This document shows, one piece after another, positions 38,241 to 47,253 of a stretch of 64,000 nucleotides of DNA; within the stretch, counting starts at the first letter, position 1; each line of letters begins with the position of its first letter. The translations under genes and the position numbers were made by a program. The stretch is from the NCBI RefSeq assembly GCF_902833045.1, contig NZ_CADFDU010000005.1:248583-312582 (forward strand). Reading direction: 5' to 3'. Source of the stretch: Burkholderia sp. BCC0322 (GTDB lineage Bacteria > Pseudomonadota > Gammaproteobacteria > Burkholderiales > Burkholderiaceae). The notes beneath the pieces are model-generated. The model was not told the origin of the DNA, ran no database searches, and saw nothing but the letters and a program-made list of their open reading frames with translations.

Positions 38241-39811
38241 GCGGCGGTCTCCTCGTTCGTGCGCGCGAACGCGTCGCGATACTGGTTTTTCAGCGCGGGG
38301 CGGTCGATCTTGCCGTTCGGGTTGCGCGGCAACGCCGGCAGCGGCTCGACGACGAGCGGGCTCATGTAGGTCGGCAGCGCGTCGCGGCAGGCGCGCGCGA
38401 TGTCGGCGCGGCATGCGTCGGCGTCGAGCGTCGAGACGACGCACGCGGCGATCGCTTCGCCGAGCGATGCGTGCGGGACGCCGAACACCGCCGCTTCGCG
38501 GATGTGCGGCAGCGCGAACAGCACGTCCTCGACTTCGGTCGGGCTGACGCGATAGCCGGACGTCTTGATCATGTCGTCGCCGCGCGCGACGAAATACAGG
38601 TAGCCGTCCGCGTCGCGCCGCACGATGTCGCCGGACCACACGGCGACGTCGGGGCGCGGGATCTCGCCGTGCCGGCGCGGCAGCGGGCGAAAGCGCTGCG
38701 CGGTCAGCTCGGGCCGGTTCCAGTAGCCGAGCGTGACGAACGCGCCGCGATGCACGAGTTCGCCGGGTTCGTCGGCCGCGCATTCGCTGCCGTCCGCGCG
38801 CAGCACGAGGATCTCGGCGTTCGGCACGGCCTTGCCGATCGACGTCGGGCGCAGCGCCGCGTCGGCGGGCGGCAGGTAGGTCGAGCGGAACGCTTCGGTC
38901 AATCCGTACATCAGGTAGGGCGCGGCGTGCGTGAACAGCGCCTGCAGGCGGTGCAGCAGCGGCGTCGCGAGATGGCCGCCGGTATTCGCGAAGCGGCGGA
39001 TCCGCGTGCGCGCCGAGTCGCTCCAGCCGGCGGACGCGAGCTGCATCCACAACGGCGGCACGCCGGTGATCGACGTCACGCCGAACGCGTCGCAATGGCG
39101 CGGCACTTCCGCAGGCTGCAGGAAGTCGAGCGGTGCGTAACACGCGCCGGACGCCAGCGCGGTCGTGAGCTGGCTCAGGCCCGCGTCGAAGCTGAGCGGC
39201 AGCACGCCGAGCACGACGTCGTCGGCGGCCAGCCCCTGGTAAGCGGCAACGCTGTACGCGCCGGACACCAGGTTGCGGTGCGACACGACCACGCCTTTCG
39301 GCTTGCCGGTCGAGCCGGACGTGTAGAGCAGCGCGGCGGGATCGTCGTCCACCGGCCGGCCGGCGAGCGCCTGCGCCGGCGTATCGGCGCCGGGAGCGTC
39401 GATCGCATCGGCCAGTTCCTCGATCAGCATCGCGCGCTCGCCGACGAGCGCGGCGAGCGCCGGCAGGCGCTTCAAGCGCTGCGCGCCGGTGATGAACAGC
39501 GCCGCGCCGCTGTCGACGACGATGTGTTCGATCTGCGCTTCCTTCAACTGCGGATTGACCGGCACGAAGATCGCGCCGAGCGTGTTGGCCGCGAGCATCG
39601 CGACCACGGTTTCAATGCGTTTCGGCGCGTAGATGGCGACGCGCTCGCCGGGCTGGACGCCGCGCGATGCGAGCGCGGCTGCCGCGCGCCGAACCGCGCG
39701 CGCAAGCTGTTCGTAGGTCATCGTGCCGGCGCCGTCGGCATACGCGGGATGCTGCGGCCAGCGCGCGGCGCCGTGTTCGAGCAGGTCGGCGACGCTGATC
39801 AGGGCGTTCAT
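38237..39811 (-). CDS. AMP-dependent acyl ligase (class I adenylate-forming)
   Basis: A 524-residue enzyme that adenylates a carboxylic acid and transfers it to CoA or a carrier-protein thiol. All core motifs are intact: YTSGSTGKPKGVVVSH, YGLTEAF, SGDIVRRDADGYLYFVARGD and the catalytic Lys in NPNGKIDRPAL. It resembles the adenylation/acyl-CoA ligase types that sit beside PLP decarboxylases in biosynthetic clusters. It may load an amino acid or a polar acid onto the ACP, distinct from the fatty acid handled by the first gene of the operon. It follows the decarboxylase after 24 bp. Confidence 0.88.
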   Translation of the reverse strand: MNALISVADLLEHGAARWPQHPAYADGAGTMTYEQLARAVRRAAAALASRGVQPGERVAIYAPKRIETVVAMLAANTLGAIFVPVNPQLKEAQIEHIVVDSGAALFITGAQRLKRLPALAALVGERAMLIEELADAIDAPGADTPAQALAGRPVDDDPAALLYTSGSTGKPKGVVVSHRNLVSGAYSVAAYQGLAADDVVLGVLPLSFDAGLSQLTTALASGACYAPLDFLQPAEVPRHCDAFGVTSITGVPPLWMQLASAGWSDSARTRIRRFANTGGHLATPLLHRLQALFTHAAPYLMYGLTEAFRSTYLPPADAALRPTSIGKAVPNAEILVLRADGSECAADEPGELVHRGAFVTLGYWNRPELTAQRFRPLPRRHGEIPRPDVAVWSGDIVRRDADGYLYFVARGDDMIKTSGYRVSPTEVEDVLFALPHIREAAVFGVPHASLGEAIAACVVSTLDADACRADIARACRDALPTYMSPLVVEPLPALPRNPNGKIDRPALKNQYRDAFARTNEETAA

Positions 39812-39835
39812 GATCGGCTCCTCTGTCTGGGTGGT

Positions 39836-41011
39836 CTAGGCGGGCCGCACGTACACGTGCGCGGCGTCGTGGGACAGGAAATGCGCCATCGAATACGTGC
39901 GGTGATACGCGCCGCAGCGCGCGAACACGGCGATGTCGCCCACCTGCGGCGGTGCGCCCGTGTCGTCGCGGCCGATCACGTCCGCGCGGCTGCAGGTGCT
40001 GCCGACATAGATCGTCGGCACGCCGCGTACCGGCGGCGCTGCCGTGCGGCGCACGAGCGATGGCGCGGCCAGCCGGCGCATCACCGATTCGGTCTGCGCA
40101 AGCAGGAACGCATGCGACAGCCCGCCGTCGCAGACCGCGATCGTGCGGTCCTGCCACGTCTTGACCGCGACGACGCGCGTCGCGAACACACCGGCATCCG
40201 CGAAGATTGCGCGGCCGGATTCGTGTGCGAGCGAGTACTGGCCGGCCAGCGGGGCGAGCGCGGCGGCATAGCGTTCGAACGCGGCGTCGCCCGGATGATC
40301 GTCGGCAAAGCCGCCGCCGAGGCTCAGCGACGCGAGGGGGGCGCCGTTGGCGGGCGCGAGGTCGCGGGCCAGCGCCGCGAGCCGTTCGGGCAGCACGAGC
40401 GTGTCGGGCTGCGTCGCGTCCTGGCGGATGAACGAATGCGGGCCGGAGAACACGTGCAGCCCGGCCACGGCCAGGCCGGCGGCGGCGAGCGTGCGCACCG
40501 CGCCGTGCGCCTCGTTCGGCGTCATCCCGAAGTGGTCGTGCCACAGCGCGCGCGCATCGTCGCCGGCCAGCGCGCCGGCGTTCACGCGCAGCAGGACCGG
40601 GCCCGGCGCGCTGCCGCCGGCCGCCGCCTCGCGCGCGAGCGGCACGAAGCGGGCGACCGCGTCCGGGTTGTCGAACACGAAATGACAGCGCGACGCGAGC
40701 CCGGCGCGCATGAACATCTCGTCCATCGACGGGTTGTTCAGGTAGCGCGGCGTCTTGATCCGGCCGATCACCGCGTCGAGTTCGCCGCGGCTCGCGAGTT
40801 CGACGCCGTCCTCGTACGCATGCGCGCAGCGGGCGAGCATGTCCTGGTTCGGGTTCGCCTTCAGCGACACGATCAGCCGGGTGCCGAGCCGCGCCTTCAG
40901 CGACCGGTAGCGCGCGATCGCGACTTCCGGCTCGTACACGTAGCACGGCGTGCGCAGGTCGGCGATCCACGCGTGGTCGCCGGCGGGCGGAAGCGGGCGC
41001 TCAGGCGTCAT
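39836..41011 (-). CDS. Fold-type III PLP decarboxylase (ornithine/diaminopimelate decarboxylase family)
   Basis: A 391-residue alanine-racemase-fold decarboxylase. The PLP lysine is Lys51 in IVSLKANPNQD. SLGGGFADDHP binds the phosphate, the TCSRADVIG segment holds the Cys/Asp of the second active-site half, and the Tyr in GAYHRTYS contacts PLP. Relatives in pathways work on lysine, ornithine, diaminopimelate or carboxynorspermidine. In a lipid cluster it may supply an amine or act after the ligase on a carrier-bound amino acid, as in siderophore and toxin pathways. It overlaps the upstream KASIII-like gene by 11 bp. Confidence 0.87.
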   Translation of the reverse strand: MTPERPLPPAGDHAWIADLRTPCYVYEPEVAIARYRSLKARLGTRLIVSLKANPNQDMLARCAHAYEDGVELASRGELDAVIGRIKTPRYLNNPSMDEMFMRAGLASRCHFVFDNPDAVARFVPLAREAAAGGSAPGPVLLRVNAGALAGDDARALWHDHFGMTPNEAHGAVRTLAAAGLAVAGLHVFSGPHSFIRQDATQPDTLVLPERLAALARDLAPANGAPLASLSLGGGFADDHPGDAAFERYAAALAPLAGQYSLAHESGRAIFADAGVFATRVVAVKTWQDRTIAVCDGGLSHAFLLAQTESVMRRLAAPSLVRRTAAPPVRGVPTIYVGSTCSRADVIGRDDTGAPPQVGDIAVFARCGAYHRTYSMAHFLSHDAAHVYVRPA

Positions 41012-41990
41012 GGCGACCCACCGGATGGAGCGTCGCGGCCGCGTACGCGCCGCAGTTGGACTGCATCACGCCGAGCACGCGTTGCCCGCGCGCGACCGCG
41101 TCGAGGCCGACGTCGGCCAGGTTGATCGGGAAATCCGAGCAGCACGCATGGCCGCGCGCATGGATGTTTTCCGCATAGAGCCGCTCGGCCGGCACGCGCA
41201 TCGCGCGGCACAGCGCATTCCAGCCGGGCAGGTCGGCGTTGTGCGGCAGCACGAGTTCGTACGCATCGAGCGCATGCGGCTCGAGCGCGACCGCCGCGTC
41301 GATCGCCTTGCGCGTGTACGGCCACTCCATCATGATCAGGTCGGCCTCGTTCGCGGCGACGGTATCCGAGCCGCGATGCCATTTCGCATGCGTCTCGATC
41401 GCGATGCCGCCGAGCCGGTTCTTCGTGCTGTTGCGCGCGATCAGCATCGCGGCCGCGCCGTCGCACTGCACGCCGGTCATCTGCCGCATCCGGTAGTCCT
41501 CGCCGTACACGCGGTCGGACGACACGATGAGCGCCGCGTCGAGCTGCGGATGGCGGCGCATCAGCGCGCGCACCGTCTCGATGCCCGCCGCGACCGACAC
41601 GCAGTTCAGCTGCGCGACCGAGCCGAGCCACAGCGGCTCGATGCCGAGCTCGGCGGCCAGCTCGTGCGGCAGGCTGCGCGGCGCGGGCGGCACGCTGAAC
41701 TGCTGTGTGTGCACGTGCACGATCGCGCCGATGTCGGACGGATGCACGCGCGCGGTGTCGAGCAGGCGGCCGGCCGCCGCGATCGCGAGATCGGTCTCGC
41801 TCGTGTCGAGCGCCATGTGGAAATAGCGGCTGCCCGAGTGTGCGATCGCCGCGGCCCGCTGCGCCGGGTAGTCGCGCTCGGCGGCCCAGGCCTCGATATC
41901 GACGGGCAGGCCCGGCAGCTCGTAGGCCGCCGCGTCGATGCCGATCCAGAAGCCGGCGTCGCGGGATGCTTGGGAGGCGTTCGTCGTCAT
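41001..41990 (-). CDS. KASIII-like condensing or acyl-transfer enzyme
   Basis: A 329-residue thiolase-fold protein that keeps the nucleophile Cys130 (VAQLNCVSVAAG) and His250 (ELVLPHNADLPGW) but has His281 (ARGHACCSDF) where FabH has Asn. Cys plus His without the Asn is seen in KASIII-like acyltransferases that form esters or amides, as well as in unusual condensing enzymes. It is probably the active member of the three KASIII-like proteins in the operon. Three bp separate it from the diiron gene. Confidence 0.83.
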   Translation of the reverse strand: MTTNASQASRDAGFWIGIDAAAYELPGLPVDIEAWAAERDYPAQRAAAIAHSGSRYFHMALDTSETDLAIAAAGRLLDTARVHPSDIGAIVHVHTQQFSVPPAPRSLPHELAAELGIEPLWLGSVAQLNCVSVAAGIETVRALMRRHPQLDAALIVSSDRVYGEDYRMRQMTGVQCDGAAAMLIARNSTKNRLGGIAIETHAKWHRGSDTVAANEADLIMMEWPYTRKAIDAAVALEPHALDAYELVLPHNADLPGWNALCRAMRVPAERLYAENIHARGHACCSDFPINLADVGLDAVARGQRVLGVMQSNCGAYAAATLHPVGRHDA

Positions 41991-41993
41991 GGT

Positions 41994-42977
41994 TCAGTTG
42001 AGCGGCATCGCCGCGTAGTCGAGGACATCGAGTTTTTCGAAGGTCGCCTGCACGGTCGGCGTGAGCAGGCCCATCTCGCGGATCGTCGGCACCAGGCGCC
42101 GGAAGATCGAGCGGCGGATCGAGCTGGACACCGGCGATTCGCGCACCATCGCGCTGCATTCGCGTTTCGACAGCCCCATCGGTTCCCAGATGTCGTCCGC
42201 GCACAGGTGCTCGTACAGCACGGCCGCGCCTTCGCAGACGAACTCCTCGCGTTCGCGCAGCTCGACCGCGCTCATCTCCGCATACACGCGGCACAGCGTG
42301 ATCCGGCCGACCGCGAAGTGACGGGATTCGTCGCGCTGGATCCGCACGAACAGGTCCTTGATGAACGGATCGGTGCTGTACGCGACCACGCTCTGGAAGA
42401 TCGACAGCGCGATACCCTCGACGAGCACCTGCATCCCGAGGTTCGTCATGTCGAGCGCGCTGCTCGTGATCGTGTCGTGCAGCAGCCCCTTCAGCGAGCG
42501 GCTCATCGGGTAGCTGACGTCGAGCTTCTCGTTGACGAGCTTCGCGTACGCCTCGACGTGGCGCGCTTCGTCCATCATCTGCGCGGCGGCGCACAGCCGC
42601 GCGCTCAGGCCGTTCTCGGCCGACGCGAGCTTCGACGCGCAGATCAGCGCGGCCTGCTCGCCATGAAGGATCTGTGACAGCAGCCAGCCCTGCGCGTGAT
42701 GACGCACCTCGCGCTTGTCGGCATCGGACAGCTTGCCCCACAGTTCCGTGCCGTAGATCAGCAGCGTCGGGTCGGGCATGCCCAGCGGATTCGCCGGATC
42801 GAGGTCGTGACTCCAGTCGACGTCGGTCGCGACGTCCCACTGCGCGGCCTTCGCCTTTTCGTACAGCCGGTTCAGCGCCTCTTCGCGCAGCGCGTAATCG
42901 TTCGACATCAGTGCGTCGACGGGCATCGACCAGCGGATGTCGGCCGTGTCCTGCATAACGGTGAGCATGTCAGTCAT
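41994..42977 (-). CDS. Diiron (ferritin-like) oxygenase, AurF/ribonucleotide-reductase-like
   Basis: Soluble diiron protein of 327 residues with the E...ExxH...E...ExxH ligand set. The ligands are Glu107 (HGEQAAL), Glu137/His140 (MDEARHVEAY), Glu188 (LVEGIAL) and Glu217/His220 (RDESRHFAVG). Relatives oxidise amines (AurF, CmlI) or hydroxylate/desaturate carrier-bound acyl groups. Its place beside the ACP and KASIII-like genes suggests an ACP-bound substrate. The start at 42977 follows GGAGA one base after the preceding stop. Confidence 0.86.
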   Translation of the reverse strand: MTDMLTVMQDTADIRWSMPVDALMSNDYALREEALNRLYEKAKAAQWDVATDVDWSHDLDPANPLGMPDPTLLIYGTELWGKLSDADKREVRHHAQGWLLSQILHGEQAALICASKLASAENGLSARLCAAAQMMDEARHVEAYAKLVNEKLDVSYPMSRSLKGLLHDTITSSALDMTNLGMQVLVEGIALSIFQSVVAYSTDPFIKDLFVRIQRDESRHFAVGRITLCRVYAEMSAVELREREEFVCEGAAVLYEHLCADDIWEPMGLSKRECSAMVRESPVSSSIRRSIFRRLVPTIREMGLLTPTVQATFEKLDVLDYAAMPLN

Positions 42978-42978
42978 T

Positions 42979-43602
42979 TCAAGGTCTCCCCGGCCGCGCG
43001 GCGGCGCCGGAATCATGGGCGGAATCGGTAAGCGTCGTGACGGCGCCGCGTGGCGTGGCAGGGTGCGGGTCGAGGCGAATCGCATACGACGGCCACGGGC
43101 CGCGCAACTGCGCGTCGAAGGCGTCGGCGAGCCGCGCGGGCCAGATCGCGCAGCACACGCGGTTGTCGCCGGCGAACTCCGCATCGCGCAGGATCCGGTC
43201 GCCGATCCACACGACCGGTGCGCCGCGCGCGGCATCGCGTAATGCTTCGTCGTACAGGTGCACGCCGAGCAACACGTGCGGCGCGAGCAGTTCGGCGGGC
43301 AGCGCACCGAAGTACGGTGCGCAGACTTCGATGAACACGCGCGCGTCCGGATGCACGGCATCGCGAATGCGCGCGGTGACTTCCGCGAGGAACGCGAAGT
43401 ACTGGACGTGGTCGAGGAGCACGCGGCGCTCGCCGCCGAGCGCATCGCCCGCGTCGTAGAGGTCGCCGGCGCTTTCCGCGAGCGCGGCGCGCGCATAGTC
43501 GGCCGGTGTCTCGAGCGGCATCCGGTACGCGCTTGCGGCGACCGCAACCGGCTGCCGCGCATCGCGCGCGATCCGGTAGGTGAAGTGAACGGGTCGCACC
43601 AT
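42979..43602 (-). CDS. Uncharacterised afc protein (207 aa)
   Basis: No family recognised. A soluble protein without signal or membrane segment. Its body alternates hydrophobic strands and charged loops (RVLLDHVQYFAFLAEVTARI, HVLLGVHLYDEALRDAARGA, VVWIGDRILRDAEF), which suggests a compact alpha/beta fold. The last 35 residues are Pro/Ala/Gly-rich and probably disordered. It is tied by single-base gaps to the thiolase-like gene upstream and the diiron gene downstream, so it probably works with one of them. Confidence 0.75.
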   Translation of the reverse strand: MVRPVHFTYRIARDARQPVAVAASAYRMPLETPADYARAALAESAGDLYDAGDALGGERRVLLDHVQYFAFLAEVTARIRDAVHPDARVFIEVCAPYFGALPAELLAPHVLLGVHLYDEALRDAARGAPVVWIGDRILRDAEFAGDNRVCCAIWPARLADAFDAQLRGPWPSYAIRLDPHPATPRGAVTTLTDSAHDSGAAARPGRP

Positions 43603-43603
43603 G

Positions 43604-44488
43604 TCACGCCTCGTCGTCGAGAGAGAACGTCGCGTCCGGCGCGAACGCGACGTCGGCGACCGCGTAATAGCCGTTCAGCGCGAGCGAGCAGACGGCCGCG
43701 CGGCGCGGCGTGTCGCCGTCGCGATGCGCGAGCAGCACCGACAGCCACGGATCGCTGCCGAACGCATGGCCGAACAGCCCGTGGCCGTCCGGCAGCAACG
43801 GCGTCTTGCCGACCGACGCGAGCAGCGCGCGGCGCGACGTCGCCGGAAAGAACGGCAGCGCCGCCTGCAAGCCGGGGCGGGCCGCGCAGAAAGCGCGGAT
43901 GTCGCGGCCCAGCCGCACGACCGCGCTGGCCGGCGGGGCCGCATCGGCCAGCACCGACGGCGCCGACGGCGACGCTTCGCGGCCGACGTCGACGAGCAGC
44001 GTGCACACGCCGAAGCCCGAGCGTCCCCATGCGGGGTTGCCGTGCCAGTACGTAAAACCGTGCACGTCGACGTCGACGATCTGCAGCAGCAGCGTGCGCG
44101 GCCCGGTCTCGGCTGCGGTCGCGAGCGTGCGGCGCAGCACGTAGCCCCAGCCCGCGCATTCGTACGAGCAGGTCATCCAGTCGGGCGTGTAGTCGTTCGC
44201 GCCGGCGAGTGCCTGGGCGAACACGCGATGCTGCGGCGAATCGTTCATCAGCAGCATCGACAGGATCGTCGAGCTGACCACGTAGTCGTCCGCGCCGACC
44301 GCGCCGCACAGCCGCTCGCGTTCGGCGCACGCGAGCATGCCGATCGCGCGGGCAGTGCCGTCGAGCGGCACGGCCGCGCCGTCGCGCGACGGCGCGACGC
44401 GCCGGTACGCGAGTGCCTGCACGGTCAGCGCGGTCGCCGGGGCCGGCTGGGCGGCGGGTGCCGCCACGGTCGCAAGGGGCGCGAGCAT
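43604..44488 (-). CDS. Short KASIII/thiolase-like protein
   Basis: A 294-residue, trimmed thiolase-fold protein. A Cys nucleophile region is recognisable at Cys111 (MTCSYECAGWGYVLRRT), followed by the LLLQIVDVDVHGFTYWHGNP strand. Near the C-terminus His241 (LFGHAFGSDPW) sits at the FabH Asn position. The normal catalytic His position reads FFPATS. At 294 residues it is shorter than FabH (about 320). It may have acyltransferase activity or pair with a sister KASIII-like protein. It begins 7 bp after the ACP gene. Confidence 0.7.
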   Translation of the reverse strand: MLAPLATVAAPAAQPAPATALTVQALAYRRVAPSRDGAAVPLDGTARAIGMLACAERERLCGAVGADDYVVSSTILSMLLMNDSPQHRVFAQALAGANDYTPDWMTCSYECAGWGYVLRRTLATAAETGPRTLLLQIVDVDVHGFTYWHGNPAWGRSGFGVCTLLVDVGREASPSAPSVLADAAPPASAVVRLGRDIRAFCAARPGLQAALPFFPATSRRALLASVGKTPLLPDGHGLFGHAFGSDPWLSVLLAHRDGDTPRRAAVCSLALNGYYAVADVAFAPDATFSLDDEA

Positions 44489-44495
44489 CGTCGTA

Positions 44496-44750
44496 TCAGG
44501 CGGCGTGCTGCTGGCGGCGCAGTTGTGCGTCGAGCTGCTGCAGCGTCGTGTACTGCGTGATGTTCAGCGCTTCCGGGTCGATCGAACCGTAGAGCTGTTC
44601 GCAGAACACGATCAGCTCGACGATGTTCAGCGAATCGATGCCGAGCTCGCCGATGCCGGCGTCGGTATCGACGGTTTCGACATTGAGGATCTTCGCGACT
44701 TCGCGGGACAGGATGTCGAGCGCGTCGGCCGGAACGTTCTGGGTCGTCAT
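44496..44750 (-). CDS. Acyl carrier protein
   Basis: An 84-residue discrete ACP. The phosphopantetheine attachment site is Ser40 in GELGIDSLNIVELIVF. It follows the normal ACP four-helix pattern and would carry the fatty acid activated by the acyl-AMP ligase, plus intermediates for the desaturase/diiron and KASIII-like enzymes. No phosphopantetheinyl transferase is in the window, so a housekeeping one must act. It lies 58 bp after the acyl-CoA-dehydrogenase-like gene, the largest gap in the operon. Confidence 0.92.
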   Translation of the reverse strand: MTTQNVPADALDILSREVAKILNVETVDTDAGIGELGIDSLNIVELIVFCEQLYGSIDPEALNITQYTTLQQLDAQLRRQQHAA

Positions 44751-44808
44751 GAGAGGAGCTCCTGAAAATGAAGTGGGTTGATCGGGATCGATCGGCCTGT
44801 CGCGTGGG

Positions 44809-45918
44809 TCAACTGCCGGCTTCGCAGCGCAGGCTCTTGCGAAGCTCGTGATAACAACGGTACGAACTGCCTTCCATCTTCGAAAACGCCAGCAGGTCGC
44901 GCTGGTCGTCGAAAGCGGCGACCCTGCCGTCGCGCACGAGCGCCGTCAGGAACTCGTTCGACAGCAGCTTGATCGCGAGCACGCGCTGCACCTTGCCGAA
45001 GCTGTAGTGCGCGTCGTCGGTCTGGCTGCGTGCGGCGTCCGCGATGAACCGGTGTACGGCGCGCGCGTCGGCGTCGAGTTCGACGCGGCCGGTGCGTTCG
45101 AGCCAGCCGATGTGTGCCATCAACGCGCGGACGAAGTAGGGGCGCACGACGGTCAGGTACTTGTTGAATACGGTCGGGCCGCCGATCCGCAGGCGATCTT
45201 CGGCACTCACGCGCACCTGGCCGCCGACGTTCGCGAGCTGCAGGTTGCCCGCGAGGAACGGTGCGCCGCAGGTCGTGCGCGTGAGCTTCCGGTATTCGTC
45301 GGGCCACACGAGGTAGGCGGCCGGGAACATCACGCCCGGCAACCGCGCGGCGACGACGGCCATGCAGTCGCGATGCGCTTCGATGCCCCACACCTTGTCG
45401 ACGGTGAGCGCGAGGCCGTTGTCGTCGCTGCGCACGACCGTGCGCCATGCGGCGAGCGTCGGGCCGCCGCCGTCGCTCATCAGGAACGCGAAGTTATGGC
45501 CGCTGTCGATGCAGTCGCACGCGCGACGGTTCTGGTCGTCGGAGAAGAACAGCCCGAACATGATGCGGATGAAGGCGCGCATGAACGGCTTGAACAGGTG
45601 ATGGAAGCCTTCGCGGCCGATCTGGTCGAGCAGCGCTTCGGTGAGCGGCGCCTCGTCGTGCCGCAGCGGCGTCGACGCGGACGAATCGGGCAGCACATCC
45701 GGCGTGGAGGCGTGCAGCGCGATCACCATTTCGCTGTCGAGCAGCCGCACGGCGGCCGCTTCGACGAGCCGGGCCGCCGCGCGCGGCGGCGTGCCGAGCG
45801 ACGCGATCGTGTCGAAGTGGCGCAGCACCGGATACGCGGCCTGGTCGGCCACGCGCGGCAGCAGCGGCGGGGTCGCGAGCGGGACGGTGGACGAAGCGGG
45901 CATGGAAAGCGTGGACAT
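44809..45918 (-). CDS. Acyl-CoA-dehydrogenase-like protein, divergent
   Basis: A 369-residue protein with only faint similarity to acyl-CoA dehydrogenases. The middle beta-domain reads SDGGGPTLAAWRTVVRSDDN and GLALTVDKVWGIEAHRDCMA, where the normal family has the FAD/substrate loop. The catalytic WEGT block of its sister at 35299 is absent. It could be a flavoenzyme with changed chemistry or a non-catalytic homologue. It lies 15 bp after the outer-membrane barrel gene. Confidence 0.65.
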   Translation of the reverse strand: MSTLSMPASSTVPLATPPLLPRVADQAAYPVLRHFDTIASLGTPPRAAARLVEAAAVRLLDSEMVIALHASTPDVLPDSSASTPLRHDEAPLTEALLDQIGREGFHHLFKPFMRAFIRIMFGLFFSDDQNRRACDCIDSGHNFAFLMSDGGGPTLAAWRTVVRSDDNGLALTVDKVWGIEAHRDCMAVVAARLPGVMFPAAYLVWPDEYRKLTRTTCGAPFLAGNLQLANVGGQVRVSAEDRLRIGGPTVFNKYLTVVRPYFVRALMAHIGWLERTGRVELDADARAVHRFIADAARSQTDDAHYSFGKVQRVLAIKLLSNEFLTALVRDGRVAAFDDQRDLLAFSKMEGSSYRCYHELRKSLRCEAGS

Positions 45919-45933
45919 GGGGCAGGGTTCCTG

Positions 45934-47253
45934 TCAGAAGCGCACGCGCACGGCGGCGTCGATACGGGTGCCGAGACCGACCATCCGGTACTCGGAGTGG
46001 CTGTCGGAGAACGCACGGGTGACCGCGACATCGACGCTGACGCGCCGGTTCACGTCGGCGACGACTTGCGCGATGGCGAGCAGGCCCTTGTCCTGCGGCG
46101 AATAGACCCCGCGCAGCGAATACTCGACGCGGCCGATCTTCTTGCCGAGCCGCGCGAACAGGTAGTCGCGCAGGTTGCCGTCGACGCTCACGAAATCGGC
46201 CGTGCCGCCGAGGCCGGCCAGCGCCGCGCCGGGTGCGACGGGCAGCAGCGCGTTGTTCGCGCGGACTGCCCCGACCATCTGGCGCCACTGGCTCGCGTCG
46301 TAACGCGCCTCGTCGTGCGACCACTCGACGATCAGCGACAGGTTGCCGGGCAGCGCGCTCTGCATGCCGACCGCGCTGCGCCACATGACCTGGCGATCAT
46401 TGCGGCGATCGACCGCGTCGTAGGCGGCCGGCGAATCGAGCGGCGTGCCGTTCGCGATGAAAGCGGGCAGCGGCCGTGTCGTACCGCGTTCAAGCCACGC
46501 GCTCGCATAGACGGTGTTCGAGCGCGCGACGTCGAACGACAGCGTCGCGCCCGCGCCGCCGCGGCCCGCATGACGGCCGGCAAGCAGCGCCGCGGAGCCG
46601 CCGGCCCAGTTGTATGCGCCGCGCACGAGCTGCGTCGCGCCCTGCACGTCGCGGTTGTCGACGTCGCTGCGCAGCGTGCGGTTCTCGCCGGCGATGAACT
46701 GCAGCGTGGTCTGCTCGCCGGCCCATTTCGCCTCGACGAGCGGCGTGCCTTCGACATCGCCGTAGCGGTCGTAGATGTCGGCCGTCGCGGCGCGCTTCTG
46801 GAAGAAGCCGAGCGGAAAGAACGCCTGCGACGTGTCGAGCGGATCGATCCGCTTGCCGGCGGTGAGCGTGATGCCGTTGTCGAACGCATAGCGCACGCCG
46901 GCCTCGTTGAAGCGGGTGGCTTGCGCGCCGAGCGAATGGGTGCTGGCGACGGCGCGCGCGTTCATGAACAGGTTCTCGCCGTCGATGCGCGCGAGCAGCC
47001 CGGCTTCCTGCTGGTTGCGCGGTTCGTCGCCGATCAGGCTGCCGAGCAGCGCGTGGCCGTCCATGCTGTCGACCGAGCGTGCGTACGCGATGCCGTTCAG
47101 CGTGCTCAACTGTTCCATCAGCGATGCTCCGTGCGCGAGCGTGCAGCCGAGCGCGAGCGGGATGGCGAGCGCGACGGCGGGCCGGATGCGGCCGGGTGAT
47201 GGACGGAGGCGGTCACGATGGGCGTCGACATGGGCGTCGTGGTCACTGGCCAT
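45934..47253 (-). CDS. Outer-membrane beta-barrel protein of the afc export module
   Basis: A 439-residue protein. After a charged N-terminus it has a hydrophobic signal (PAVALAIPLALGCTLAHG, near residue 26-43), then alternating amphipathic strands and a C-terminal phenylalanine (AAVRVRF), the usual outer-membrane signature. The ATG at 47253 overlaps the LolA-like gene by 11 bp. With the FtsX-type ABC pair and the LolA-like protein it would form an inner-to-outer-membrane lipid route. It does not look like a general porin. Confidence 0.78.
   Translation of the reverse strand: MASDHDAHVDAHRDRLRPSPGRIRPAVALAIPLALGCTLAHGASLMEQLSTLNGIAYARSVDSMDGHALLGSLIGDEPRNQQEAGLLARIDGENLFMNARAVASTHSLGAQATRFNEAGVRYAFDNGITLTAGKRIDPLDTSQAFFPLGFFQKRAATADIYDRYGDVEGTPLVEAKWAGEQTTLQFIAGENRTLRSDVDNRDVQGATQLVRGAYNWAGGSAALLAGRHAGRGGAGATLSFDVARSNTVYASAWLERGTTRPLPAFIANGTPLDSPAAYDAVDRRNDRQVMWRSAVGMQSALPGNLSLIVEWSHDEARYDASQWRQMVGAVRANNALLPVAPGAALAGLGGTADFVSVDGNLRDYLFARLGKKIGRVEYSLRGVYSPQDKGLLAIAQVVADVNRRVSVDVAVTRAFSDSHSEYRMVGLGTRIDAAVRVRF

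Noticed and set aside
38471-41125. Long rightward frame (884 codons) opposite the ligase and decarboxylase genes
   Set aside because: Same GC-bias shadow; no start site and no recognisable domain.
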